From NCBI RefSeq assembly GCF_024609805.1, contig NZ_JANFVR010000011.1:1-36256 (forward strand): 36,256 nucleotides of DNA, read 5' to 3'. The translations under genes were made by a program, and so were the position numbers. Below are positions 8,614 to 16,723 of the stretch, piece by piece. The DNA is from Tahibacter caeni (GTDB lineage Bacteria > Pseudomonadota > Gammaproteobacteria > Xanthomonadales > Rhodanobacteraceae). Every line of letters begins with the position of its first letter. Position 1 is the first letter of the stretch. Under the pieces are notes generated by a model. That model was not told the DNA's origin. It did not search any database and was given only the letters and a program-made list of their open reading frames with translations.

Positions 8614-8958
8614 AGGTCTTGAAGCGGCGCGAAGGTTAACGCCGTGCGAAACGCCTGACAACCCTGGCGCGACGCAGCATTGCTGCGCATGCCGGACGCA
8701 CCGACGCGACGAGCCGCGGCGATGACGACGCGCTGCCGTGCCGATCTCGCCGTCGGCGGCTCGAGAATCGGCCGCTGCCGCCGCGGCGGCAGACGAACGC
8801 AGCGATCATCGACGTGCCGTTGCGTCTGCCCGCGCAGATCCGTCCCGCTACGAAGGTCGTACTCCTTCCGGCCGGCGCGGGGAGCCGTGCACCGAAGCCG
8901 CCGCGCCGGCCGCGGCGATTTTGCGATACTCGCGTTCTCGCGTTTTCTGGAACGCCGC
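8614..8958. promoter_or_regulatory. Divergent intergenic region between the sdh operon and ygfZ
   Basis: This 345-bp gap separates two divergent units. Reading toward sdh (minus strand), a -35-like TTGTCA (8661-8656) stands 16 bases before a poor -10 (TTAACC, 8639-8634). Just upstream of it is the inverted repeat CGCAGCA-T-TGCTGCG (8673-8687), which could be an operator. Reading toward ygfZ, a -10-like GATACT lies at 8925-8930 with no matching -35. Open frames across the gap translate to Arg-rich, unrecognisable sequence. These promoter calls are weak; the inverted repeat is the firmest observation. Confidence 0.35.
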
Positions 8959-9786
8959 GTGTCGCCTTCCGCTCCGACCGAACTCATCGAACTCGCCGGC
9001 CCCGATGCCGCCGCGTTCGCCCAGGCCCAGTTCTCCAACGACGTCGCCGCGCTCGCGATCGGCGACAGCCAGCTCAATGCCTGGCTCAATCCGCAGGGCC
9101 GTGTGCGCCGGCTGTTCCATCTGCTGCGAGCCGACGAGGACCGCTACCTGCTGCTGCTGCGCGGCGGCGAAGCCGCGCCGCTGCTGCCGGTCCTGAAGAT
9201 GTTCGTGCTGCGGCTCAAGGCGCGGCTGCAGGCCCTGTCCGGCTGGCACTGGGCCGAAGTGCCGGCCGACGCCGCCGTGCCGGCGGGTGCCTGGCCGATC
9301 GCGCTGCCCGACGGCCGGCTGCTGTTGCTGCGCGACGGCGCGGCCGTCGACGGCCTGCCGTTCGAGCAGACCCTGGCGCGCGACATCGACGCCGGCCTGC
9401 CCTGGCTGCCGGCACCGGCGCTGGAACAGCTGCTGCCGTCGTGGATGGAATTCGCGCGGCTCGGCGCGCTGAGTCATCACAAGGGCTGCTATCCGGGCCA
9501 GGAGATCGTCGCGCGGCTGCATTTCCGCGGCGGCGGCGACAAGCGCGTACCAGTGCGCCTGGCCGCGGCGAGCGCTGCTGCACTGCACGAAGCCGGCGAA
9601 CTGCGTGACGCGGCCGGCGGCGAAGCCGGCCTACTGCTGCAGCAGGTGCAAATGCCCGACGGCAGCGGCCTTGCGCTGGCCGTCGTGCGGCGCGAACTCG
9701 CCGCCGCCGGCACCGTGCTGCAGGGCGGCGAAGCCGTGCTGCAGGTGCTTCCGCCGACCTGGAACGCCCCTGCCGCCGCGTCATAA
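8959..9786 (+). CDS. ygfZ: YgfZ/GcvT-domain protein (folate-dependent Fe-S cluster repair factor)
   Basis: YgfZ is a tetrahydrofolate-binding relative of the glycine cleavage T protein that helps maintain iron-sulfur enzymes. The product has the YgfZ signature KGCYPGQEIVARLHFRG with its conserved Cys, and an N-terminal FAQAQFSNDV/NPQGRVRRLF segment typical of the fold. The best start is GTG 8959 (275 residues), directly before SAPTELIELAGPDAAAF, where family homology begins. In-frame ATG codons further upstream (for example 8680) add an Arg-rich stretch with no family resemblance. It lies divergent from the sdh operon, whose SdhB is an Fe-S protein, but no direct link is shown. Confidence 0.9.
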   Translation: MSPSAPTELIELAGPDAAAFAQAQFSNDVAALAIGDSQLNAWLNPQGRVRRLFHLLRADEDRYLLLLRGGEAAPLLPVLKMFVLRLKARLQALSGWHWAEVPADAAVPAGAWPIALPDGRLLLLRDGAAVDGLPFEQTLARDIDAGLPWLPAPALEQLLPSWMEFARLGALSHHKGCYPGQEIVARLHFRGGGDKRVPVRLAAASAAALHEAGELRDAAGGEAGLLLQQVQMPDGSGLALAVVRRELAAAGTVLQGGEAVLQVLPPTWNAPAAAS

Positions 9787-9862
9787 ACCACATGAAATCC
9801 GGCAGCGAAACTCGCCTATACTCAGGCTAATTCCGCAGTCGGGCTCTCAGGGGAGATGCAGC

Positions 9863-10681
9863 ATGTCCGAACGTCGGCAAGGTCACTGGAAACGTCTGCT
9901 GCAGGGCGCGCTCTGCATCGTCGGGCTGGCCGCCGCGCCGGCCTGGGCTGACTACAGCTTCGTCGTCGAGCCGATCTACAGCCCGCAGAAGGCTGCCGAG
10001 GTCTACAAGCCGCTGATCGATTACCTCGCCAAGGCCAGCGGCGAGAAGTTCACCCTGGTCACGCCGAAGAACTATCACTTTTATTGGCGCGATCTGCGCG
10101 GCAACGAGAAGTTCGATTTCTCGCTCGACGAGGCCCATCTGGCCGACTACCGCATCGCCCGCTTCCAGTTCGTGCCGCTCGTGCGCACGGCCGAGCGGCA
10201 GAGCTACACCCTGGTCACCAACGTCGACCTGCAGGGCAAGGGCCTGGACGCGCTGGTCGGCCGCAAGATCGTCTGCATGGGCGCGCCGAGCCTGGGCTAT
10301 GCCCTGCTGCTGGGCTTCTATCCGAACCCGATCCAGCAGCCCGACATCGAGTCCTCGGCCGCTTCCTGGCGCGACGCGGTCGAGGCGGTGTTCGCCGGCG
10401 AGGCCGAGGCCGCGATGATCCCGACCTGGCTCAAGGACCAGTATCCGAATCTGAGCCCGGTCAAGACCTCGGTCGAATTCGCCGGGGCCGCCGTGCTGGC
10501 CTCCCCGAGCGTGCCCGAGGCGGTGCGCGCCAAGGTCGCCGAGGCCCTGCTCAGGCTCGACCAGGACCCTGCCCTGTCGAACCTGCTGCTCGAACTGGGC
10601 ATCAGCAAGTTCGTGCCGGCTACCGCCGATGAGTACAAGGGCACGGAGTCCATGCTCAAGGGCTTCTACGGCTATCAGTGA
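9863..10681 (+). CDS. Orphan PhnD/SsuA-like periplasmic binding protein
   Basis: The 272-residue product has a signal peptide (basic start, then LLQGALCIVGLAAAPAWA before DYSF) and the PhnD-like order of features. These are YSPQKAAEVYKPLIDYLAKASG near the mature start, a middle FDFSLDEAHLADYRI where phosphonate-binding relatives carry the ligand contacts, and a C-terminal VPEAVRAKVAEALLRLDQDP helix. ATG 9863 is supported by AGGGGAG 8 bases upstream. Phosphonate or thiamine transporters normally have permease and ATPase genes next door; none is present, so it may serve a sensor or a distant transporter. The ligand cannot be told from sequence. Confidence 0.8.
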   Translation: MSERRQGHWKRLLQGALCIVGLAAAPAWADYSFVVEPIYSPQKAAEVYKPLIDYLAKASGEKFTLVTPKNYHFYWRDLRGNEKFDFSLDEAHLADYRIARFQFVPLVRTAERQSYTLVTNVDLQGKGLDALVGRKIVCMGAPSLGYALLLGFYPNPIQQPDIESSAASWRDAVEAVFAGEAEAAMIPTWLKDQYPNLSPVKTSVEFAGAAVLASPSVPEAVRAKVAEALLRLDQDPALSNLLLELGISKFVPATADEYKGTESMLKGFYGYQ

Positions 10682-10722
10682 GGCGCGGCGGCTTCCGGCG
10701 CGGTTCCGGCCGGCGTGGTCGG

Positions 10723-10752
10723 TTGAATTTTTCCACTGATATAAAATACAAA
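10723..10752 (+). promoter_or_regulatory. AT-rich candidate promoter
   Basis: An AT-rich island stands out in GC-rich surroundings. TTGAAT (10723-10728) and TACAAA (10747-10752) are 18 bases apart and each matches four of six consensus positions. It would drive a transcript through the structured region toward the cell-wall hydrolase gene. Confidence 0.35.
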
Positions 10753-10825
10753 AAATAGCGACCGCAGCAGCAAAACGACGACTGAATCAGGATGTTAGCT
10801 CGGCGTTAACTCCGGGCCGGCGGGT

Positions 10826-10854
10826 TTGACAGCACCGCTTTTGCCCCTTAAGGT
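10826..10854 (+). promoter_or_regulatory. Strong candidate sigma-70 promoter
   Basis: A perfect -35 TTGACA (10826-10831) is followed after exactly 17 bases by TAAGGT (10849-10854), which keeps the conserved T, A and final T of the -10. Transcription would start near 10861, about 340 bases before the first well-placed start codon downstream (11201), so the transcript has either a long leader or a separate small RNA. Confidence 0.55.
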
Positions 10855-10860
10855 GCGCTC

Positions 10861-11200
10861 CACCTTATTCAGCGGGTCGCCACTCCCGCACCCCGAAACG
10901 GGCCAAGAGGCCCGACAACCAGATCCCGCGAACCGTAAGTCTTCGGATCGCGCGATAGCTGACGGCCGGAGTTCCATGCTTTGCGGCCGTCTCTGGTTCA
11001 GGCGCTTTCGCCCGGAGGGCGGAAGCTGAATCAACCGGTCGTCAGCCTGCGCGGGCCCCAGTGCCCAGGACATGCGCTCCGGCACGACCACGCCGCAAAC
11101 CCCAGAAAGCTGCGGCGCAACCGACATTCCGGAAACCCCAAACGCCAGCGTCGTCGTTCGACCTGTCGCGCGCAAGGACCGTGTGCACGGAGGTATGAGC
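10861..11200 (+). ncRNA. Structured leader or small RNA candidate
   Basis: The stretch after the TTGACA promoter has no convincing ORF but contains several strong hairpins. They are CGGGCC-AAGA-GGCCCG (10899-10914), ACGGCCG/CGGCCGT with a 15-base loop (10962-10990), and GCTTTCGCC/GGCGGAAGC with loop CGGAG (11004-11026, one G-U pair). No T-run follows any of them, so they are not simple terminators. This could be a long regulated 5' leader of the hydrolase gene or an independent RNA. It does not match RNase P, tmRNA or SRP RNA core sequences as far as can be judged by eye. Confidence 0.35.
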
Positions 11201-11638
11201 ATGAAGCTGGGCCTGTTGCTCTGGATGACTTCGGTCATGCCGCAACCCATTGCCGACCAGACCTGTCTGGCGGCCACTGTCTATCTCGAGGCGCGCGGCG
11301 AGTCCGTGCGCGGCCAGATGGCCGTCGCCGAGGTCGGCCTGCACCGCCTCGACCAGGGCCGCTGGGGCAAGAACCTCTGCGAAGTGCTCAAGGCGCCGCG
11401 GCAGTTTGCCTTGTCCATTACGAGCAAGAATTACGAAATCGATAATTTGGAATCCTGGACAAAAGCCTGGTCGGTCGCGGGCAGCGCGCGCAACGTCTGG
11501 CTGCTGCCGGAGAGCCTGCGCATGCGCGTCGTGCCGGGCGCGAGTCATTTCGTCGCGAGCTACGCCGAGCCGCAGAGCTGGGCGCTGGGCCGTCCGGTCG
11601 CCGTGATCGGCCCGCATCGCTTCTATTCGCTGAACTGA
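11201..11638 (+). CDS. SleB-type cell-wall hydrolase (Hydrolase_2 family)
   Basis: The 145-residue product matches the catalytic domain of SleB/CwlJ-type peptidoglycan hydrolases (lytic transglycosylase-like): CLAATVYLEARGESVRGQMA contains the conserved catalytic Glu, followed by VAEVGLHRL, a variable middle, and a C-terminal PHRFYSLN. The start at 11201 is chosen because GGAGG at 11189-11193 sits 7 bases before it. The ATG at 11195 is only 1 base from that ribosome site, and the far upstream ATG at 11072 adds a non-conserved stretch. The N-terminal MKLGLLLWMTSVMPQPIA is a short export or anchor signal. Proteins of this kind outside spore formers act in wall remodelling. Confidence 0.85.
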   Translation: MKLGLLLWMTSVMPQPIADQTCLAATVYLEARGESVRGQMAVAEVGLHRLDQGRWGKNLCEVLKAPRQFALSITSKNYEIDNLESWTKAWSVAGSARNVWLLPESLRMRVVPGASHFVASYAEPQSWALGRPVAVIGPHRFYSLN

Positions 11639-11833
11639 GCGACACGCTCGCTGCGCTGCGGCCGACGCCGCAGCCGCAGCCCATCTTCCACGCCGTCGCG
11701 CCCTCCACGCGTCCGCCCCCGGCAAATCCCTTCCACTCGCTCGTCGCGCGCCGCCGCCGCCGCAGTCTCGACAAGACGTCCGCTGCCGCCTAGGCTGCGC
11801 CGGCGCAGACCGTGCGCGACGGCGGGGGCTCCG

Positions 11834-12217
11834 ATGAAACGCGTGACCGGCATAGGCGGCATCTTCATCAAGGCGCGCGATCCCGACGCGCTGCGCGAGT
11901 GGTACCGCACGCATCTCGGCCTCGACGTCACCGAATGGGGCGGCGTCGTGTTCCGCTGGAACGACGACAATCCCGAGGCCGTCGGCACGACGATCTGGAG
12001 CCTGTTCAAGCAAGACTCGACCTACTTCGCACCGAGCACCGCGCCGTTCATGATCAACTACCGCGTCGAGGACCTCGACGCGCTGCTCGCCGCGCTGCGC
12101 GCCGAAGGCTGCGCCGTCGACGACAAGGTCGACGAATCCGAGTACGGCAAGTTCGGCTGGGTCGTCGATCCCGAGGGCAACAAGATCGAGCTCTGGCAGC
12201 CGCCGCCGGGCCGCTGA
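11834..12217 (+). CDS. VOC-superfamily (glyoxalase/dioxygenase-fold) protein
   Basis: The 127-residue product has the paired beta-alpha-beta-beta-beta modules of the vicinal oxygen chelate fold. GGIFIKARDPDALREWYRTH and LGLDVTEWGG form the first module, INYRVEDLDALLAALRAEG opens the second, and the ending FGWVVDPEGNKIELWQPP is the classic family C-terminus with the metal-ligand Glu. Substrate cannot be deduced. A GGCGGGGG run precedes ATG 11834. It is on the same strand as mgtE, 161 bp upstream of it. Confidence 0.9.
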   Translation: MKRVTGIGGIFIKARDPDALREWYRTHLGLDVTEWGGVVFRWNDDNPEAVGTTIWSLFKQDSTYFAPSTAPFMINYRVEDLDALLAALRAEGCAVDDKVDESEYGKFGWVVDPEGNKIELWQPPPGR

Positions 12218-12378
12218 CCTACCCGGCCGCTTCCTTCTCGCGGCCGGGGCATCGTTGCTACCATCGCCGCTTCGACGGCCCGGCGCCGGCGTTCCGGATC
12301 GACCAGCGCTTCGCGCCGGCATCGCTTCGCGACGCCGCGACCCGCCGTGTCAATCCGCTTTTCGGGGGCAGGCAGGGG

Positions 12379-13563
12379 ATGGAATCGCTATACCGGCGCG
12401 TGCGTGAACTCGATCCGAAGGCCGCGGCCGATGTCCTGCACGACGAGAGCGATGCCACGGTCGCCGCCGTGCTGGCCCAGCTCAATCCGGGCCAGGCGGT
12501 CGAGATCCTCGAGGAATTCCCGCCGACGCGGCGCGAACGCATCGCCGCGGCCGACAGCGCCGGCGAGCAGTGGCTCGAAGACGTGGCCTGGCCCGAGTCC
12601 AGCGTCGGCCGGCTCATGGAGCAGACGAAAGCGGTGTTCGCCCCGGGCACGCGCATCCACGAAGCCGTCGACGCGCTGCGCGAAGCGGTCAAGCAGACCC
12701 TGATCACCTACCTCTACGTGCTCGACAAGCAGGATCGCCTCGTCGGCGTCGTCGCGTTCCGCGAGCTGCTGTTCGCCGACCCGAACGACACGCTGGCCGA
12801 CGTGATGATCGCCTCGCCGTTCTCGCTGCGCGGCGACATGGACCTCATCGACGCGATGCATGCGGTGGTCACGCGCCACTATCCGGTCTATCCGGTCTGC
12901 GACGCCGACGGGCACCTGATCGGCGTCGTGCGCGGCTCGGTGCTGTTCGAGCAGCAGGCCTTCGAGATCAGCGCCCAGGCCGGTGCGATGGTCGGTGTCG
13001 AGAAGGAAGAACGCGCGGCGACACCGTGGCTGAGCTCGTTGAAGTTCCGTCATCCGTGGCTGCAGCTGAACCTGTTCACCGCTTTCATCGCCGCGGGTAC
13101 GGTCGGCCTGTTCCAGGACACGGTCAACCGCATCGTGCTGCTCGCGATCTTCATCCCCGTGCTGTCGGGCCAGTGCAGCAACACCGGCTGCCAGTCCCTG
13201 GCCGTGACCCTGCGCGGCATGACGCTCGGCGAAGTGCGCAGCGCCCAGGCCGCCGCGCTGATGGCCAAGGAAGCGTTGCTCGGGTTCCTGAACGGCGCGC
13301 TGACCGGCGTCGTCGCGGCGATCGCGATGTACGTGATGGCACGCATGCAACACCATCCACAGCCGGCCACGCTCGCGCTGATCACGTTCGCGGCCATGAC
13401 CGCGAGCTGCGCGATCTCCGGTGTCGCCGGCGCGGCCGTGCCGCTCGTGCTCAAGCGCCTCGGCGCCGATCCGGCCACGGCCTCGAGCATCTTCCTGACC
13501 ACGGCGACCGACGTCGTCAGCATGGGTCTGTTCCTCGGCCTCGCGGCGTCTTTCGTCGCCTGA
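12379..13563 (+). CDS. mgtE: MgtE-type magnesium transporter
   Basis: MgtE forms a Mg2+-gated channel in the inner membrane. The 394-residue protein has a short N-terminal helical domain (about 1-80), two CBS domains (about 82-205, including LYVLDKQDRLVGVV and YPVYPVCDADGHLIGVV), a linker helix, and five membrane helices from about 235. Pore features are GQCSNTGCQSLAVTLRGM in the second helix region and the conserved Asp in TTATDVVSMGLFLGLA of the last helix. Thermus MgtE has about 450 residues, and the difference is mostly in the N-terminal Mg2+-sensing domain. ATG 12379 has GGCAGGGG directly upstream; longer frames reach back into the VOC gene and are spurious. Confidence 0.93.
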   Translation: MESLYRRVRELDPKAAADVLHDESDATVAAVLAQLNPGQAVEILEEFPPTRRERIAAADSAGEQWLEDVAWPESSVGRLMEQTKAVFAPGTRIHEAVDALREAVKQTLITYLYVLDKQDRLVGVVAFRELLFADPNDTLADVMIASPFSLRGDMDLIDAMHAVVTRHYPVYPVCDADGHLIGVVRGSVLFEQQAFEISAQAGAMVGVEKEERAATPWLSSLKFRHPWLQLNLFTAFIAAGTVGLFQDTVNRIVLLAIFIPVLSGQCSNTGCQSLAVTLRGMTLGEVRSAQAAALMAKEALLGFLNGALTGVVAAIAMYVMARMQHHPQPATLALITFAAMTASCAISGVAGAAVPLVLKRLGADPATASSIFLTTATDVVSMGLFLGLAASFVA

Positions 13564-13613
13564 GCCGATCGCCGCGACGGGATCGCCCGCCCGGCGCGCG
13601 CCAGGGACGAGCC

Positions 13614-14597
13614 CTAGCTGCGCAGACCGAACCAGCGACGCGGCAGCAGCAGCTTCAACGCGCGTTCGGCGCTCTTGCGCCGCAGGCCGGGTTCGCGCAG
13701 GCCGCGCCAGATCGGCGCGAGCCATTCGCGTCGCGGACGATCGAGGATCGCGCTGCGCGCGTCGGCCTCGATGCGGTAGATGCGCACGACGCGCGCGGCG
13801 AGCGCGCGGCGTTGCGGCGTCAGTTCGGGCAGGCGCGCCAGCGCTGCCTCGATGTCGTCGGCGACGTCGCGATACATGCGCACCGTGCGTTCGTAGCGGC
13901 GGCGGAAACGCTGCGGCGTCTCGTCGTGGCGCGCGAACAGCCAGCTGCCGAGACCCTCGGGGTTCTGCCGGTAGTCGACCAGCACGTCGTCCAGGCACAG
14001 GCCGCGGCCGAGCAGCGCCGCGCGCAGGGTCAGAATGTTGTCCTCGGCGCTGCCGCGCAGCGGTCCGAAGCGGTCGAACACCTCGCGGCGCAGCGCAAGG
14101 CTCGCGCCGAGCAAGGTGACGAGCCGGCCTGCGCGCACGAAATGATCGAGGCCGAACTGCGGCGGCATGTGCCGCACGTTCCGGCGCAGCGGCCGGCCCT
14201 GCAGGTCGATCTCGTCGACGGCCGAGCCCAGCGCGTAGACGTCGGGATTCGCGTCGAACGCCGCCAGGGTCGCGGCAACGCGCTGCGGCCGCGCGACGTC
14301 GTCGCCGGCCATGATCACGAAGACGCGGCCTTGCGCGAGCGCGAACAGTTCGCTGAGATGCGCCGACACGCCGCGGTTCTGCGCGCACCGGCGCACGATC
14401 ACGCGATGCGGGCCGGCATAGCCGGCCAGACGGCGCTGCGCGACCGCATAGGTGTCGTCGGGCGAGCAGTCGTCGGAAACGATGATCTCGCAGGGCACGG
14501 TCTGCGCGAGCGCCGCGTCGATCGCCGCGACGATGGTGTCGGCCGCGCGGTAGGCGATCAGCAGCACGCTCGCGGCAAAGTCAGGGGTGGTACTCAT
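13614..14597 (-). CDS. Family 2 glycosyltransferase
   Basis: The 327-residue product (ATG 14597) is a GT-A-fold family 2 glycosyltransferase. It has ASVLLIAYRAADTIVAAIDA at the N-terminus, the nucleotide-sugar segment IIVSDDCSPDDTYAVA, and the metal-site motif in FVIMAGDDVARP. GLGSWL and FRRRYERTVRMYRDVADD lie in the C-terminal half, which is Arg-rich and could sit at the membrane. Acceptor and donor sugars cannot be told. It stands alone, convergent with mgtE and divergent from tatD, with no polysaccharide cluster nearby. A longer frame to 14813 crosses the divergent gap and is rejected. Confidence 0.87.
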   Translation of the reverse strand: MSTTPDFAASVLLIAYRAADTIVAAIDAALAQTVPCEIIVSDDCSPDDTYAVAQRRLAGYAGPHRVIVRRCAQNRGVSAHLSELFALAQGRVFVIMAGDDVARPQRVAATLAAFDANPDVYALGSAVDEIDLQGRPLRRNVRHMPPQFGLDHFVRAGRLVTLLGASLALRREVFDRFGPLRGSAEDNILTLRAALLGRGLCLDDVLVDYRQNPEGLGSWLFARHDETPQRFRRRYERTVRMYRDVADDIEAALARLPELTPQRRALAARVVRIYRIEADARSAILDRPRREWLAPIWRGLREPGLRRKSAERALKLLLPRRWFGLRS

Positions 14598-14697
14598 GCG
14601 CTCAGGGGGAAGCGACAGGCGGCGCAGTGTATACGCGCGGCCCGCGGCGCACGAGCCGGCTTGCCGCCGCCGCCGTGCCGGGGCCAGACTGCGGCGC

Positions 14698-15477
14698 ATG
14701 ACCGCCCTGCCCCTGATCGACAGCCACTGCCATCTCGACGCGCCGGAATTCGACGCCGACCGCGACGCGGTAGTCGCTCGTGCGCGACAGGCCGGCGTCG
14801 TCGCGCAGGTCATTCCGGCGATACGCGCGGCGGACTGGCCGGCGCTGGCCGCGCTGTGCGGGCGCGAGCCGGGCCTGCACGCGGCCTACGGCCTGCACCC
14901 GCTGTACCTGGCCGAGCACGCCGAGGCGCATCTGCAGGGCCTGCGCGAACGCCTGGCGGCCGGCGGCGCGGTCGCGGTCGGCGAATGCGGTCTCGACTAT
15001 TTCGTCGAAGGCCTGGATCCCGACACGCAGCGACGTTTCTTCCGCGGCCAGCTCGCGCTCGCGCGCGAGTTCGAGCTGCCGGTGGTCGTGCATGCGCGGC
15101 GCGCGGTCGAGGAAGTCATCCATACCTTGCGCGACTACCCGGGCCTGCGCGGCGTCGTGCACAGCTATTCCGGCAGCGAGGAACAGGCGCGCCAGCTCTG
15201 CCGCCTGGGCTTCCTGCTCGGCATCGGCGGACCGGTCAGCTATTCGCGCGCGCACCGGCTGCGGCGCATCGTCGCCGAGCTGCCGCTGGAGCATCTGCTG
15301 CTGGAGAGCGATGCGCCGGATCAGCCGCCGGCCGCGCAGCGCGGCGAACGCAACGAGCCGGCCAGCATTGCCGCGGTGCTCGACGAGATCGCGGCGCTTC
15401 GATCGGAACCGCGCGAGACCATCGCCGCGGCGACCACGGCCAATGCGCGCCGCCTGTTCAATCTCGCAACGGCCTGA
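14698..15477 (+). CDS. TatD-family metal-dependent DNase
   Basis: The 259-residue product has all TatD landmarks: the metal-binding IDSHCHLDAPEF at the N-terminus, AVGECGLDYF with the metal Glu, ELPVVVHARRA with a metal His, VVHSYSGS with another, and LLLESDAPD with the catalytic Asp. These proteins are Mg2+-dependent 3'-5' exonucleases active in DNA repair and in nucleic acid turnover. ATG 14698 begins directly at the conserved N-terminus. The gene's last 20 bp overlap the end of the convergent small membrane protein gene. Confidence 0.92.
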   Translation: MTALPLIDSHCHLDAPEFDADRDAVVARARQAGVVAQVIPAIRAADWPALAALCGREPGLHAAYGLHPLYLAEHAEAHLQGLRERLAAGGAVAVGECGLDYFVEGLDPDTQRRFFRGQLALAREFELPVVVHARRAVEEVIHTLRDYPGLRGVVHSYSGSEEQARQLCRLGFLLGIGGPVSYSRAHRLRRIVAELPLEHLLLESDAPDQPPAAQRGERNEPASIAAVLDEIAALRSEPRETIAAATTANARRLFNLATA

Positions 15478-15688
15478 GCGGCGGTGCCGGATCCGGCTTC
15501 TTCTTCCAGCGCGACAGCAGCAGGGTGACCAGCGCGAGCAGGATCTCGTCGACGAACGGGATCAGATCCGGCACGAGCAGGTCGACGACGAACAAGGTCG
15601 CGGTCAGCAGCAGCAGGCGCGGAAAACGCAGGCGCTCCGCAAAGCCGAGCAATGGGCCGAACATCAGCGAACGCAGCGAACCGGTCAT
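15458..15688 (-). CDS. Small membrane protein (DUF6116-like)
   Basis: The 76-residue product from ATG 15688 begins MTGSLRSLMFGPLLGFAERL. Its hydrophobic run RLLLLTATLFVVDLLVPDLI continues into PFVDEILLALVTLLLSRW, giving two membrane helices joined at a Pro-Asp-Leu-Ile-Pro turn, then a basic/Pro tail (KKKPDPAPPL). This layout fits small uncharacterised proteins described as DUF6116 in Xanthomonad genomes. No function is known. It overlaps the end of tatD tail-to-tail by 20 bp. Confidence 0.75.
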   Translation of the reverse strand: MTGSLRSLMFGPLLGFAERLRFPRLLLLTATLFVVDLLVPDLIPFVDEILLALVTLLLSRWKKKPDPAPPLRPLRD

Positions 15689-15809
15689 GGGCGCAATCCC
15701 CGAAAGCAGCGAATCTGCGGCTCGCAGTATGGGGACCGCGGCAGCCGGCACAAGCCTGCGCGCCGCGGCGGACACAGACCGACACGATGCGACGGGTCGG
15801 CCGCGCCGG

Positions 15810-16604
15810 TCAGTCGTCCGCGCGCGCGGCGAGCAGCTTTTCGATGGCCTTGCCGGCCGCGACGAGACCGAAGCTCGCAGTCACGTGCATGGCCGCGCCG
15901 AGGCCGCTGCCGCAATCCAGGCGCAGGCTGTCCTCGCCGGCCGGCCGCGTGCCGCAGACGCTGCCGTCGGCCTGCGGATAGCGCACGTTCTCCAGCGAGA
16001 ACACGGCCGGCACGCCGAAGTAGCGATCGCGGTTGCGCGGAAAATGGAAATCCTGGCGCAGCTTCTTGCGGATCAGCGACAGCAGGGCGTCGTGCTCGGT
16101 GCGCGACAGGTCGCGCACCTGGATGCGCGTGGGATCGACCCGGCCGCCGGCCGAACCGACCACGATCAGCGGCAGCTTGCGCCGGCGGCACCAGGCGATG
16201 GTCTCGACCTTCACGCGGAAGCTGTCGCAGGCATCCAGCACGAGGTCGTAACCGCGGTCCAGCAGCTCGGCCAGATTGGCCGGGGTCAGAAAATTCGCGA
16301 CGGTATGCAGACGGACCGCCGGATTGATCGCCCGCACGCGCTCGGCCAGCACGTCGACCTTGGGCCGGCCGTACTGCCCGTCCAGCGCATGCAGCTGGCG
16401 GTTGGTGTTGGACACGCAGACATCGTCGGCGTCGATCAGGGTGAGCTCGCCGACACCGCTGCGGGCCAGCGCCTCCACGCTCCAGGAACCCACGCCTCCG
16501 ACGCCGACGACGGCGACGTGCGCGGCGGCGAGGCGCGCCAGCGCGCCGCGGCCATACAGACGGTCGACGCCGCCGAAGCGGGCCGAAAGAACGGAGTCGG
16601 ACAT
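15810..16604 (-). CDS. tcdA: TcdA/CsdL, tRNA threonylcarbamoyladenosine dehydratase
   Basis: TcdA uses ATP to cyclise t6A37 in tRNA to ct6A and belongs to the E1/MoeB/ThiF superfamily. The 264-residue product from ATG 16604 has the opening RFGGVDRLYGRGALARLA, the nucleotide loop VVGVGGVGSWSVEALARSG, the DADDVCVSNTNRQLHA segment and the family-typical DACDSFRVKVETIAWCR. The C-terminal SLRLDCGSGLGAAMHVTASFG is also characteristic. It is divergent from the cytochrome gene. Confidence 0.93.
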   Translation of the reverse strand: MSDSVLSARFGGVDRLYGRGALARLAAAHVAVVGVGGVGSWSVEALARSGVGELTLIDADDVCVSNTNRQLHALDGQYGRPKVDVLAERVRAINPAVRLHTVANFLTPANLAELLDRGYDLVLDACDSFRVKVETIAWCRRRKLPLIVVGSAGGRVDPTRIQVRDLSRTEHDALLSLIRKKLRQDFHFPRNRDRYFGVPAVFSLENVRYPQADGSVCGTRPAGEDSLRLDCGSGLGAAMHVTASFGLVAAGKAIEKLLAARADD

Positions 16605-16723
16605 TCGGCGGATTCTAGCAGGCACCGTGCGGCCGCCGCGGCGCAATGGCGCGGCGGCCGGTCGCGGATGGCAAGCCTGGCGGGCGTGGACTACCCTTGT
16701 GCCCTTTGCCTGCCGGAAACTCC

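Noticed and set aside
11072..11200. Longer N-terminus for the SleB-type hydrolase (ATG 11072) or start at ATG 11195
   Set aside because: The extension resembles no exported hydrolase and has no ribosome site. ATG 11195 is only one base from GGAGG, while 11201 has ideal spacing.
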